This document shows, piece after piece, positions 1 through 8,219 of a stretch of DNA of 64,000 nt (its first letter is position 1; each line of letters opens with the position of its first letter). The stretch lies in assembly GCA_964655065.1 (NCBI GenBank), contig CAZZLC010000003.1, positions 62,001-126,000 of the forward strand. Reading direction: 5' to 3'. Origin of the DNA: DRPG01 sp964655065. Its GTDB lineage: Bacteria; Myxococcota_A; UBA796; GCA-2862545. The notes beneath the pieces were generated by a model that was not told the origin of the DNA, searched no databases, and saw only the letters and a program-made list of their open reading frames with translations. The position numbers and the translations under genes were made by a program.

Positions 1-538
1 CAGCGACGACTTCGCCGACCAACCGCATCGACGCCCGCTGGACCACGTAGATGTCGGCGCCCCCGATGAGCGGGACCGACACGCGGACCGTGACCCCGGG
101 CTTTCCGTCGCCATCGGTGTCGAGAACGCCGGCGTCGCCGGGCTTGCGGGGCAACTCCTTCGCTACGGTGGGGTCGTAGCCGAGGGTGTCGATGCCGAGA
201 TCCGCGACGTAGGAGAGGCCGTCCTCGGAGGACGTGAGCTCCACGGCGTAGCGCTTGGGGGGCAGCGACGCGACGAAGGCATCGGGGATGGTGGTCTCTC
301 CCCGACGCTTGTGGCTCTCCATCCGCACGTCGCAGACCTCCTGCCGCTGCTCCCACCCGTTCGCGGTTCGCACGAGGTCGACCAGCACCACACTCACCGT
401 CACCGACGGGGTCCACCCGACGACGGGCACCCGAGCCCTGGACGCCGAGTGCAGCTCGAGCACGTAGCGCCCTTCGCCCAGCGCCGGGCCCGTCTCCGCG
501 GAAGCCCCCCCGGTCCACAAGGCGAGAAGTCCGATCAC
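1..538 (-). CDS. Secreted protein of unknown function (partial, C-terminus off the window)
   Basis: An uninterrupted reverse frame runs from a GTG at 538 to the window edge, about 179 codons. It begins with a short hydrophobic stretch ending ASA (MIGLLALWTGGASAETGP), which looks like a cleavable signal peptide, so the product is probably exported. The rest is rich in beta-type sequence with no motif I recognise. One stretch, LDTDGDGKPGV, resembles a calcium-binding Asp loop. The GTG overlaps the stop of the upstream desaturase gene (GTGA), so it appears to be the last visible gene of the leftward carotenoid arm. Whether it has a carotenoid role is unknown; co-transcription is the only link. 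Confidence 0.7.
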   Translation of the reverse strand, partial: MIGLLALWTGGASAETGPALGEGRYVLELHSASRARVPVVGWTPSVTVSVVLVDLVRTANGWEQRQEVCDVRMESHKRRGETTIPDAFVASLPPKRYAVELTSSEDGLSYVADLGIDTLGYDPTVAKELPRKPGDAGVLDTDGDGKPGVTVRVSVPLIGGADIYVVQRASMRLVGEVVA

Positions 539-2013
539 GTCATCCTCCGAAGCACGTCCCGCGCTGCTGCGCGGCCACTCTGCAGAGCGAGCGGAACCCC
601 GCCGCCCGGATGGGCCGAGCCCGAGGCCAGGTACAGCCCGGGAACGTGCGCCACCTCGTTGGCAGGCCGCCGGAACGCCGACGTCCAGTCGTTGCTGGCC
701 GCACCGTACAGGCTCCCCCGCGAGCCAGGGAAGCGCTCCGCGAGCCCCGCCGGCGTCCGCCGCCACACTATCTCGTCGCCGTCGGCCACGAGACCCGCAT
801 TGCGCGCCGTGTCGAGGACGCGGGCCTCGAGCGTCGTCCACACCTCGCCGGGCCGCGTTCCCTCGAGCGGCTCGGCCGGGGCGTTGGCCATGACGAACAC
901 GGGGGCCCGACCGTCGTCCCAGCCGGGCAGACCGTGGCACTTCGCCTGGTCGCAGACGTAGACGGCGGGACGCTCGGGCGGACGGTCCCGCTCGAACAGG
1001 TCGCGGAACTCGTCGAGGTACGGCGTGGGGACGAACACGCTGTGGGCTGCCCGAGACTCCGACGGGCGCGCCCTCACGACCCCACACCACCCCGACGTCG
1101 AAGGGTGCCTGGCCGCCGCGGTGGCACGCCGCAGCGATGGGGGCAACAGCTCGCCGAGCACCTGGGCCGCATCGGCGTTCGCGACCACGTGCCGGGCGGA
1201 GAGCACCTCACCGTTCGCGGTCTCCACGCCGGCGACCCGACCAGCCTCGACGACGAGCCGCGCCACCGGCGTGCCCGTTCGCAGCTCGACGCCCAGACGC
1301 TCGGTCGCGGCCACGAGGTGACCCACGAGCCCGCCCAGCCCTCCCTCGACGCCGTACCCGCCGAGCCCGAGCTCGACGTGCGCGATGCAGTTCAGCGTCG
1401 CGGGGGCCCGACGCGGATCGGAGCCGTTGTAGGTGGCGAAGCGAGCGAGGATCGCCTGGAGGTGCGGCTCGCTCACGTGGCTGCGGATCGCGCTCCACAT
1501 CGACCGCAGCGGGTCCGCGCTCCGGAGCTGCCACCAGGTCGCTGGACCCATCGCGAGCACCCGGGCGACCGAGGGGGCCGAACCGAAGACGAAGGGTGGC
1601 GAGGCGGCCTCCCAGACCTGGCGTGCATAGTCGAGGAAGCTCGCGAGCTCGGCCCTGGCTCCGGCGCCGAGCGCGCCTTCGACGCTGGCCAGCGTGGCCT
1701 CGGGCTCGTGAAAGGCATCGAGCACCACGCCGTCGTCGAACAAGTACCGAAACGCCGGCGCGGGGGTTCGCAGCACGAGCGCGTCCGCGAGGTCGCCTCC
1801 CGCGAGCTCGAGGAGCTCCCTGGCGATGTGCGGCAGGGTCAGCACGCTCGGACCAGTATCGAAGCGCACGCCGTCGACGATCGCCGTCCCCGCCTTGCCG
1901 CCTGGCTGATCGGCCGCCTCGAGCACGGTGACCCGGTGACCCGCAGCTGCCAGGGTGATGGCGGCCGAGAGCCCACCGAAGCCAGCTCCGACGACGAGGA
2001 CATCAGGCGCCAC
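535..2013 (-). CDS. CrtI/CrtD-family carotenoid desaturase (FAD-dependent)
   Basis: The product is 492 residues, the usual length of CrtI-type enzymes. The N-terminal dinucleotide fold shows VVGAGFGG (G9-x-G11-x-x-G14). The C-terminus carries the family signature HPGGGVPLALQSGR. These enzymes introduce double bases into phytoene or its derivatives at the membrane. The GTG start at 2013 overlaps the end of the acyltransferase gene by 11 bases; a longer frame upstream would run through that gene and is rejected. This is the only desaturase in the window. It could be the phytoene desaturase itself (CrtI), or a CrtD-type 3,4-desaturase acting with CrtC, in which case crtI lies elsewhere. Sequence reading alone does not separate the two. 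Confidence 0.9.
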   Translation of the reverse strand: MAPDVLVVGAGFGGLSAAITLAAAGHRVTVLEAADQPGGKAGTAIVDGVRFDTGPSVLTLPHIARELLELAGGDLADALVLRTPAPAFRYLFDDGVVLDAFHEPEATLASVEGALGAGARAELASFLDYARQVWEAASPPFVFGSAPSVARVLAMGPATWWQLRSADPLRSMWSAIRSHVSEPHLQAILARFATYNGSDPRRAPATLNCIAHVELGLGGYGVEGGLGGLVGHLVAATERLGVELRTGTPVARLVVEAGRVAGVETANGEVLSARHVVANADAAQVLGELLPPSLRRATAAARHPSTSGWCGVVRARPSESRAAHSVFVPTPYLDEFRDLFERDRPPERPAVYVCDQAKCHGLPGWDDGRAPVFVMANAPAEPLEGTRPGEVWTTLEARVLDTARNAGLVADGDEIVWRRTPAGLAERFPGSRGSLYGAASNDWTSAFRRPANEVAHVPGLYLASGSAHPGGGVPLALQSGRAAARDVLRRMT

Positions 2014-2719
2014 GAGCCCCCCAGCGCGCCGCCCACCCGAGCAGTCGCATGCCGATCCCCGGCCGCACGATGGCGGTGCGGGCGACGAGCGGCTCGAACT
2101 CCACCTGCCCTTCGACACCGTGGTCGATCCGTTCCAGCCCCTCGATCAAGGCACCCTCCAATGTCGCGAGCAGCTCCCGCGCGTCGCTTCCCGGTCCGAT
2201 GGGGTCGGGAAAGTCCAGGTAGACCGTAGGCCGGGGAGACTCGTGGAACGCGTAGGTGAGCGCCAGCGGCTGCACCAACGCGCCCGACATCCGCGCCAAC
2301 GTCGCGATCCCCGCCTGCAGGTCGAGCGGACGCAGGTGAGCGGGTCGCTGCCGGCCCTGGGGAAAGACGATCACGAGCCGGCGCGGCCGATCCAGGAGGT
2401 CCACCGCCGCCCGGAGCGCCCGACGAGCCTGCTGTCGCTCGACGGGGATGGCGCCGATCCACCCGAAGAAGGGCAGGCGATCGTAGTTGTCGCGGTCCAT
2501 GAGCGCGTAGGCGTCCGACTCGAGCAGGTCCTCGATGGTGAGGAGCAGCAGGGTGTCCCAGTAGGCGACGTGGGTCGGGGCGAGCAGGACGGGGCCCTCC
2601 GCGACCCGGTCCCGCGCCGCCCTCCAGCCTCTCGCGTAGATCCCGTCGAGCCCTTCTCGGAGGTGGCCGGCGATCGCCTTGCGGAACAGCCACGCGAACG
2701 CTGGCCACTTTCGGATCAC
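2003..2719 (-). CDS. PlsC-type acyltransferase, probable carotenoid glycoside acyltransferase
   Basis: The 238-residue product has the lysophospholipid acyltransferase signature: PTHVAYWDTLLL supplies the catalytic HX4D pair, and VFPQGRQRP sits where the family normally has FPEGTR. The family moves fatty acyl groups from acyl-ACP or acyl-CoA to a hydroxyl. The gene is translationally coupled to the glycosyltransferase before it (GTG 2719 within GTGA) and overlaps the desaturase after it. This suggests it esterifies the sugar of a carotenoid glycoside, as CruD does next in the pathway to CruC in green sulfur bacteria. A general phospholipid role cannot be excluded. Confidence 0.82.
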   Translation of the reverse strand: MIRKWPAFAWLFRKAIAGHLREGLDGIYARGWRAARDRVAEGPVLLAPTHVAYWDTLLLLTIEDLLESDAYALMDRDNYDRLPFFGWIGAIPVERQQARRALRAAVDLLDRPRRLVIVFPQGRQRPAHLRPLDLQAGIATLARMSGALVQPLALTYAFHESPRPTVYLDFPDPIGPGSDARELLATLEGALIEGLERIDHGVEGQVEFEPLVARTAIVRPGIGMRLLGWAARWGARGA

Positions 2720-3855
2720 GAGCTCACCTGGCGTGCCCGGCCCGCATAGACCCGCCCCCTCCACTGCACCCGGTCCGACCGGTACCAGCGCCAGGAGTTC
2801 ACGAGCAGCGCGAGGAACGACACCACGGCGATGGGGTGCAGAACCACGCTAGCCACCGAGTGCCCGTAGCGGACCGCGAGCATCCCGCGGGCGACCACGT
2901 TGGCCGCCACCCCGATCACACCCGGTAGCAGCCAGCCTTCCACCCCCAGCACTCCGAGGAGCAGGACGACGTACGGCACCACGAACACGAGCGCGTAGAG
3001 GGCCTGGACGGCGAGCATGGCCGGAATCCGGCCCCCGATGCCCTCGAACGCGTTCTTCGAGAAGCCCTGCCACAGCTCGCGCGCGCCCTCGTACATGCGG
3101 GTGCTCGCGATGCGGCGACCGTCCGCGAACACCACGCGGTGCCGATTTCGCTTGAGCTGCCGCAGCAGCGCCATGTCATCGACGATCTCGGAGCGGATGC
3201 CCGCGAAGCCCCCCGCCGACTCGAGGGCCGATCGATCGAGCCAGACCACCTGCCCGTTCGCAGCAAGAAACCGCTCGTCGTGCGTGAGGTGGACCAACGG
3301 CATGGGCAGCCACGAGGTGTAGGTGAGGTGCAGCAGAGGCATCATCAGGGCCTCGAACGCCGTGCCGGTCTGCTGGTGCGGCATCGCCGAGACCGCCTTG
3401 GCGCCGAACCGATCCGCGAGGTCGGCCAGACGCCCGATCCCGTCGGGACGCAGGAACGTGTCGGCGTCGACGAACAGCAGGGCATCGTGGGTGGCCCGGG
3501 CGGCCAGCAGGTGACAGGCGTGGACCTTACCCACCCAGCCCGGGGGCAGCGGACCGTCGTGCCGAACGACGACGACGCGAGGGTCCTCCGCAGCGAGCCT
3601 CGCGAGGATCGACGGCGTGTCGTCCGTCGAGCCGTCGTCGAGCACCACGACCTCGGCAGGGCCGGGCTCACAGGCGAGCACCGCGCGTACCGAGCGCTCG
3701 ATGACCCGCTCCTCGTCGCGAGCGGGAATGCAGACCGAGATCCGGGGAACGCGGTCCCGGGGGCGTCCCTCGGGCCAAGCGAGAAGGTTGAACGCCGTCA
3801 TCCCCGCGGGCACGAGGGCGGGCAGCGCGAGCCACCAAGGGATCGGGTCCATCAT
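2716..3855 (-). CDS. Membrane-bound family 2 glycosyltransferase, probable carotenoid glucosyltransferase
   Basis: The product has 379 residues. A short N-terminal hydrophobic segment (about 6-28) is followed by a GT-A fold with DDGSTD (73-78) and the metal-binding DAD (130-132). Two or three C-terminal membrane segments lie at about 285-370. This organisation matches CruC-like hydroxychlorobactene glucosyltransferases. The likely reaction is transfer of a sugar to the 1'-hydroxyl made by the CrtC-type hydratase encoded just upstream. The first of two adjacent ATG codons (3855) overlaps the crtC stop as ATGA and was chosen for that reason. The acceptor is inferred from the neighbours, not from the sequence. 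Confidence 0.85.
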   Translation of the reverse strand: MMDPIPWWLALPALVPAGMTAFNLLAWPEGRPRDRVPRISVCIPARDEERVIERSVRAVLACEPGPAEVVVLDDGSTDDTPSILARLAAEDPRVVVVRHDGPLPPGWVGKVHACHLLAARATHDALLFVDADTFLRPDGIGRLADLADRFGAKAVSAMPHQQTGTAFEALMMPLLHLTYTSWLPMPLVHLTHDERFLAANGQVVWLDRSALESAGGFAGIRSEIVDDMALLRQLKRNRHRVVFADGRRIASTRMYEGARELWQGFSKNAFEGIGGRIPAMLAVQALYALVFVVPYVVLLLGVLGVEGWLLPGVIGVAANVVARGMLAVRYGHSVASVVLHPIAVVSFLALLVNSWRWYRSDRVQWRGRVYAGRARQVSS

Positions 3856-4910
3856 CGTGAGACCCCGGCCACGACCGCTCCGCGCCGCCGCGGTCCGTTG
3901 AACAGGGGCAGCCACATCGAGCTACCCGTGCCCCGATCGATGCGCATCTGGACCAGCGGGCGCATCCAGGCCTCGTCGATCCGGTCCACGAGCACGCGCT
4001 CGGCGACCCCGGGACCCGTGGCCCCACCCCACGACCCCCGCACCAGGCACCGCTGATAGAACGGAGCGTCGTCCACGAGCGCCCACTGCTCGACCACCAG
4101 GGCGCCCACCTCGGTGGGCAGCTCGAGTCGACGCGGCCACCTTGGCCCGAACCAGGCCGTGGCCGGATCAAGCTCGAGGGGATCGTGCACGTCGTGCGCC
4201 TCGGCCGTGCCATCGGTGCCGATCGCGATCACGGTGGCAGGCCCCGGGCCATCAGGGACCGAAAACACGACCTCCCCGTCGGGAAGGGCGATTCGGCCCC
4301 ACCGCCAGCTCGTGAGACCGATCCCGGTGAGGGGCTGCTCGCCGCCGTTTCGGTCGTGGTAGGCGCGGCCCGAGAGGCGGGCCCGGAAGTCACCGCAGCT
4401 GACGTCGAGCTCGCCACGGGCGGCTCCCATGGCGAGCGGTTCCCAGCTGTGGTGGGGGTTGCGCACGTCGCCGAGGCCACGCACCCGGGGACCCCGCACC
4501 GTGAGGGTGCCCGTCAGTGGCAGGCGCGGCCCCGAGAGCCGAGCGTCGAAGGTGGCATCCACGAACACTTCGTCGTGCTCGATCCGACTCCGAAAGGTGG
4601 TCGACCCGAATCGGCAGGTGTCGCCCTCCCAGAACGCCTCCGCCTGCGGGACCTCGACCAGCGTGTAGAACGCGGGGTGGCCGGCCTCGTAGATCGCGAG
4701 GTTGAAGCTCGGCCGGGTGCGGGGGTCCTGGGGTCGCCCGCTCCGCGCCGAGCCGCACACGCCCGGCAGGAACGGAAGCCCGAACGACCAGATGCAGACG
4801 GCACCGTTCCCCTGGTCGTCGACCAGGTCGACATACCACCACACCAGCGACCCGGGAGTCTCGAGCATCCCCTCGGGGAACGGCACGTTCGATGGCCCAA
4901 CCGCAATCAC
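3852..4910 (-). CDS. crtC: CrtC-type carotenoid 1,2-hydratase
   Basis: The product is 352 residues and resembles the hydroxyneurosporene synthase (CrtC) family, with a Trp/Tyr-rich lipocalin-like beta structure (for example SLVWWYVDLVDD near the start and WSFGLPFLPG). CrtC adds water across the terminal 1,2 double bond of acyclic carotenoid ends, giving a tertiary hydroxyl that can be glycosylated. The start is the GTG at 4910, preceded at 5-8 bases by a strong GGAGGAG ribosome site; the open frame further upstream would cross the promoter and is rejected. It is the first gene of the leftward carotenoid operon and faces crtY across the shared control region. Confidence 0.85.
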   Translation of the reverse strand: MIAVGPSNVPFPEGMLETPGSLVWWYVDLVDDQGNGAVCIWSFGLPFLPGVCGSARSGRPQDPRTRPSFNLAIYEAGHPAFYTLVEVPQAEAFWEGDTCRFGSTTFRSRIEHDEVFVDATFDARLSGPRLPLTGTLTVRGPRVRGLGDVRNPHHSWEPLAMGAARGELDVSCGDFRARLSGRAYHDRNGGEQPLTGIGLTSWRWGRIALPDGEVVFSVPDGPGPATVIAIGTDGTAEAHDVHDPLELDPATAWFGPRWPRRLELPTEVGALVVEQWALVDDAPFYQRCLVRGSWGGATGPGVAERVLVDRIDEAWMRPLVQMRIDRGTGSSMWLPLFNGPRRRGAVVAGVSR

Positions 4911-4945
4911 CGCGTCTCTCCTCCCTCGACGCCGAGTCGAGAGGC

Positions 4946-4984
4946 TTGCACACAGTTTGTATATGCTCGACGGGCCATTGCCAA
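4946..4984 (-). promoter_or_regulatory. Leftward crt promoter with two 11-bp-spaced CarH-like repeats
   Basis: On the reverse strand TTTGGC (4985-4980) or TTGGCA (4984-4979) and TATACA (4963-4958) form -35/-10 boxes with 16 or 15 bases between them. Overlapping the -10 and the start of transcription are two direct repeats, TTGCACA (4946-4952) and TTGTATA (4957-4963), exactly 11 bases apart. From memory, CarH tetramers bind tandem repeats of this spacing. Binding here would block RNA polymerase. Confidence 0.6.
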
Positions 4985-5012
4985 AGGAAAGCCGGATTAA
5001 TGGCAGAGTTCC

Positions 5013-5041
5013 TTGCGGACGCCCGAGCCGATTTGTATACC
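5013..5041 (+). promoter_or_regulatory. Rightward crt promoter with CarH-like site over the -10
   Basis: TTGCGG (5013-5018) and TATACC (5036-5041) are separated by exactly 17 bases, a good sigma-70-type spacing, and lie 30 bases before the crtY ATG. The same TTGTATA motif seen in the leftward promoter covers the -10 (5033-5039). A second repeat 11 bases away is not clear on this side. Confidence 0.55.
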
Positions 5042-5070
5042 CCTCTGCATCGACCAAGGGTGAAGCAGGG

Positions 5071-6291
5071 ATGCGGACCAACGACGTGGCGGTGCTGGGC
5101 GGAGGCCCAACTGGACTGGGACTGGCGGCCGAGCTCGGCGCTCGCGGCGCGCGTGTGCTGTGTATCGATCCGCGATCCGAGGCGCCCTGGGACCGTCAGT
5201 TCGCCGGGTTCATCGACGACTGGGGCCCCGAGTGGCGCTCCTGCATCTCGGCGCGCTGGGCCGCTCCGTCCGTGGTGACCAGCCGCCGCCATCACGTCCT
5301 CGACCGCAGCTTCGCCCTCCTCGATAGCGGAGCGCTCCACGACACCCTCGTGTCGAAGGCCTCCGACGGGGGAGTCGCGCGGCTCGCCGAGCGTGCTCGC
5401 GACATCGAACACACCGCGAGCGGCAGCACCATCACGCTCGCCTCGGGCGAGCAGGTCCACGCTCGACTGGTGGTCGACGCCACGGGCACGGGCCACCACC
5501 TCGCGCGAGCCCCCCACGGCCCCATGGCCGCGCAGGTCGGCTACGGCGAGCTGCTGGAGGTCGATCGGCACCCCTTCCGCTGTGGTGAGATGGCGCTGAT
5601 GGATTTTCGTTCGCTGGACGACGGAGAAGCCCTCCCCACGTTCGGCACCGCGCTGCCGCTCGACTTCAACCGGATCTTCGTCGAGGAGACGTCGCTCATC
5701 TCGACCGTGGCGGTGTCGCGGGCGATGCTCGAGCGCAGGCTGCACCGGCGGATGGAGCGCCTCGGCATCGCGTCGGCCCGCGTCGTCCGCACCCACAAGA
5801 CCCACGTTCCGAGGACGCGCGCGCTCCCTCTGCGCGACCAGCGCACGCTCGGCTACGGCGCCGCTGCGTCGATGGTGCACCCCGCCTCGGGCCACCACGT
5901 GGCGCGCTCGCTCACGCGTGCTCCGGCCGTGGCCCAGGCGATCGTCGACCAGCTCGACCAGGCGTCGTCGCTCGACGAGGCGAGTCGCGCGGTGTGGGCG
6001 GCCATCTGGCCACGCGACGACGTGCTCCAGTGGGAGCTCTACAACTTCGGGGCGCGGTTCCTCTACCAGCTCGATCAAGACCGTACCGAGCGGTTCTTCG
6101 ACGCCTTCTTCTCGCTTCCGGCCGAGGACTGGGCCGGGTTCTTCTCGGCGAACTTCAGCTCGACGCAGCTCGCGGGCGTGATGTCGCGGGTGTTCGCCCG
6201 CCTCGACCCCTCCCTGCGCTGGCACCTGATGCGGCTCAGCACGGGGTCGAGCAGTCCGTTCAACCCGCTGCGCAACGCGCTGGCCATGTGA
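5071..6291 (+). CDS. crtY: CrtY/CrtL-type lycopene cyclase
   Basis: The 406-residue flavoprotein-like product starts with VAVLGGGPTGLG (G10-x-G12-x-x-G15), the FAD/NAD fold of lycopene cyclases. Near residue 173 it has EMALMDFR, the family's (M/F)MD(W/Y/F)R signature. It would cyclise psi ends of lycopene into ionone rings without net redox change. The ATG at 5071 is preceded by GAAGCAGGG and lies 30 bases after the predicted -10. It is the first gene of the rightward carotenoid operon, 8 bases before the prenyl synthase gene. Because a CrtC/glycosyltransferase arm also exists, it may cyclise only one end. Beta versus gamma product specificity cannot be read from sequence. Confidence 0.85.
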   Translation: MRTNDVAVLGGGPTGLGLAAELGARGARVLCIDPRSEAPWDRQFAGFIDDWGPEWRSCISARWAAPSVVTSRRHHVLDRSFALLDSGALHDTLVSKASDGGVARLAERARDIEHTASGSTITLASGEQVHARLVVDATGTGHHLARAPHGPMAAQVGYGELLEVDRHPFRCGEMALMDFRSLDDGEALPTFGTALPLDFNRIFVEETSLISTVAVSRAMLERRLHRRMERLGIASARVVRTHKTHVPRTRALPLRDQRTLGYGAAASMVHPASGHHVARSLTRAPAVAQAIVDQLDQASSLDEASRAVWAAIWPRDDVLQWELYNFGARFLYQLDQDRTERFFDAFFSLPAEDWAGFFSANFSSTQLAGVMSRVFARLDPSLRWHLMRLSTGSSSPFNPLRNALAM

Positions 6292-6299
6292 GGCCTGCG

Positions 6300-7322
6300 A
6301 TGTCGTCCCCGGTCTCCATCGTCCAGCTGAGCGCACAAGGTCTCGCCGCCAACGGTGGCCTCACCGAGGTCGAGGCGGAGATGATGCGACTCGCGAGCGG
6401 CTCCGACCCCCACTGGACGGGACGCATGGCGCAGCAGCACCTCGCGAGCGGGGGCAAGCGCGTCCGTGCGCGGCTCGCGCTCGCCGCAGGCGAAGCGGTC
6501 GGCGTCTCGCGAAGCCGAATGGTGCCCTGGGCGGCGGCCTGCGAGCTTCTCCACAACGCCACCCTCGCCCACGACGACATCCAGGACGGTGACTGGCTGC
6601 GGCGCGGCGAGCCCACGCTGTGGGTCCGCTACGGGCTCGGCCAGGCCATCAACATCGGCGACCTCTTGCTGATGCTCCCCACGCTCGCTGTCGAGCACCT
6701 CGACACCGACTCGGCCACCCGCTGGCAGCTCGCCCGGTGCCTCGCGATCCGCTCCGCCGAGACGGTGCGGGGGCAGAGCCTCGAGATGTCGCTGCTCGAC
6801 CGTGGCTGCCTCGACTGGGACAGCTACCTCGGTGCGGTGCGCGGGAAGACCGGTCAGCTCCTCGCTCTGCCCGTCGAGGGCGCCATGCTGCTCGCCGGAC
6901 ACGACGTCGACCTGGCCCGCCAGGTCGCGGACGTGTTCATCGACATCGGCGTGCTGTTCCAGCTCCAGGACGACGTCGAGGATCTCTACCCCGACGACAA
7001 GGAGCGGGTGCGCGGCACCGACCTGCGCGAGGGCAAAGTCACCGCCCTCGTCGTCTCCCACCTCGAGATGTTCCCCGAGAGCCCCTGGCTCGTCGACCTG
7101 CTCCGCAGCCCGGTCGCGCACATCAACGACGACGACATCGACCGCGCGATCGAGACGCTGCTCTCCTCGGGGTCGGTCCGGAAGGTCGTGGACACCATCG
7201 AAGACCTGGGCCAACAAATCACGAGCTCGCCGGTGCTCGCGGAGTTTCCGCGCTTGCACGCAGTCGCCGTCGAGCTCTCTCACTGGATCGCGAAGCGGGC
7301 CACCCGCAGGGCGGTGTCATGA
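6300..7322 (+). CDS. crtE: Polyprenyl diphosphate synthase, probable geranylgeranyl diphosphate synthase
   Basis: The 340-residue product has both Asp-rich motifs of trans-prenyl synthases: HDDIQD (D92, D93, D96) with RRGEPT after it, and QLQDDVED near 223-227 followed by TDLREGK. It would condense isopentenyl diphosphate with allylic diphosphates to C20, the substrate of the phytoene synthase encoded next. The ATG at 6300 lies 8 bases after crtY. The gene's end overlaps the crtB start as ATGA, so the two enzymes are translationally coupled. Chain length is inferred from context; an octaprenyl-type product is the alternative. Confidence 0.85.
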   Translation: MSSPVSIVQLSAQGLAANGGLTEVEAEMMRLASGSDPHWTGRMAQQHLASGGKRVRARLALAAGEAVGVSRSRMVPWAAACELLHNATLAHDDIQDGDWLRRGEPTLWVRYGLGQAINIGDLLLMLPTLAVEHLDTDSATRWQLARCLAIRSAETVRGQSLEMSLLDRGCLDWDSYLGAVRGKTGQLLALPVEGAMLLAGHDVDLARQVADVFIDIGVLFQLQDDVEDLYPDDKERVRGTDLREGKVTALVVSHLEMFPESPWLVDLLRSPVAHINDDDIDRAIETLLSSGSVRKVVDTIEDLGQQITSSPVLAEFPRLHAVAVELSHWIAKRATRRAVS

Positions 7323-8218
7323 CCGAATCAGCCATCGACGTGCTCGCTCGGCACGGACGAACGTTCCACCTCGCGTCCTACCTCCTGCCACGGGACCGCA
7401 GGCAAGACGCCGCGGTCCTGTACGCGTTCTGTCGCAACGTCGACGACCTCGCGGACGAAGCGCCGGACCGCGACGCCGCCCATGCCGCGATCTCCGACGT
7501 CCTGCGCGAGTTGAGGGGAGAGGACGCTCCGCGGGACTGGGTCGCGTCCTTCCTCGACGTCGCGCAGCGGCGCCATATCGGGCTCGAACCAGCCATCGAC
7601 CTGTGCGAGGCGGTCCTCGGCGACCTGGAGCTCGTGCGGGTAGCCAACGACACGGAGCTGTTCCGCTACGGCTACGGCGTCGCCGGAACGGTGGGTCTCC
7701 TCATGTGCGGCGTGCTCGGGGTCGACGACCCCGCCGCGTATGCCCGTGCCGTCGACCTCGGCATCGCCATGCAGATCACCAACATCTGCCGCGACGTGAA
7801 GGAAGATGCCGAGCGGGGCAGGGTCTACCTGCCCGCGGACCGGCTGCGGGCGGCGGGCGTGGATCCCGAGGCGCTCGTAGCCGGCAAGGCCGATCCTCGG
7901 GCGGTCGCCTCGGTGGTCGCGGACCTCGTGGCGGTCGCGGACCAGTTCTACCAGAGCGGAGATCAGGGACTAAGGGCGATACCGATGCCTGCCCGCGCGG
8001 CGATTCTGGTGGCGTCGCGGGTGTACAGGGCGATTGGAACTCGACTTGGCGTCCGACATGCTTACAACGCGCTACATGGACGAACGGTGGTTCCGGTTTC
8101 CCACCGCGTCTGGTTGGCCTTCGGGTCCATCGTCCAGCTCGCCCAGCCCCGTTTCTGGTGGGGCCCCGTACAGTCTCACCGTCCGCTACTGCCCGAGCTC
8201 TCCACACTACGAGGATGA
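7319..8218 (+). CDS. crtB: Phytoene synthase
   Basis: The 299-residue product contains both squalene/phytoene synthase signatures: FCRNVDDLADE (D42, D43, D46) and NICRDVKEDAERGRVYLP (D159 to D163). It joins two geranylgeranyl diphosphates head to head to phytoene, the first committed carotenoid step. Its ATG overlaps the crtE stop (ATGA). The carH GTG follows its stop by a single base, so crtY-crtE-crtB-carH looks like one transcript. Length and motifs are typical; nothing odd is seen. Confidence 0.95.
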   Translation: MTESAIDVLARHGRTFHLASYLLPRDRRQDAAVLYAFCRNVDDLADEAPDRDAAHAAISDVLRELRGEDAPRDWVASFLDVAQRRHIGLEPAIDLCEAVLGDLELVRVANDTELFRYGYGVAGTVGLLMCGVLGVDDPAAYARAVDLGIAMQITNICRDVKEDAERGRVYLPADRLRAAGVDPEALVAGKADPRAVASVVADLVAVADQFYQSGDQGLRAIPMPARAAILVASRVYRAIGTRLGVRHAYNALHGRTVVPVSHRVWLAFGSIVQLAQPRFWWGPVQSHRPLLPELSTLRG

Positions 8219-8219
8219 C

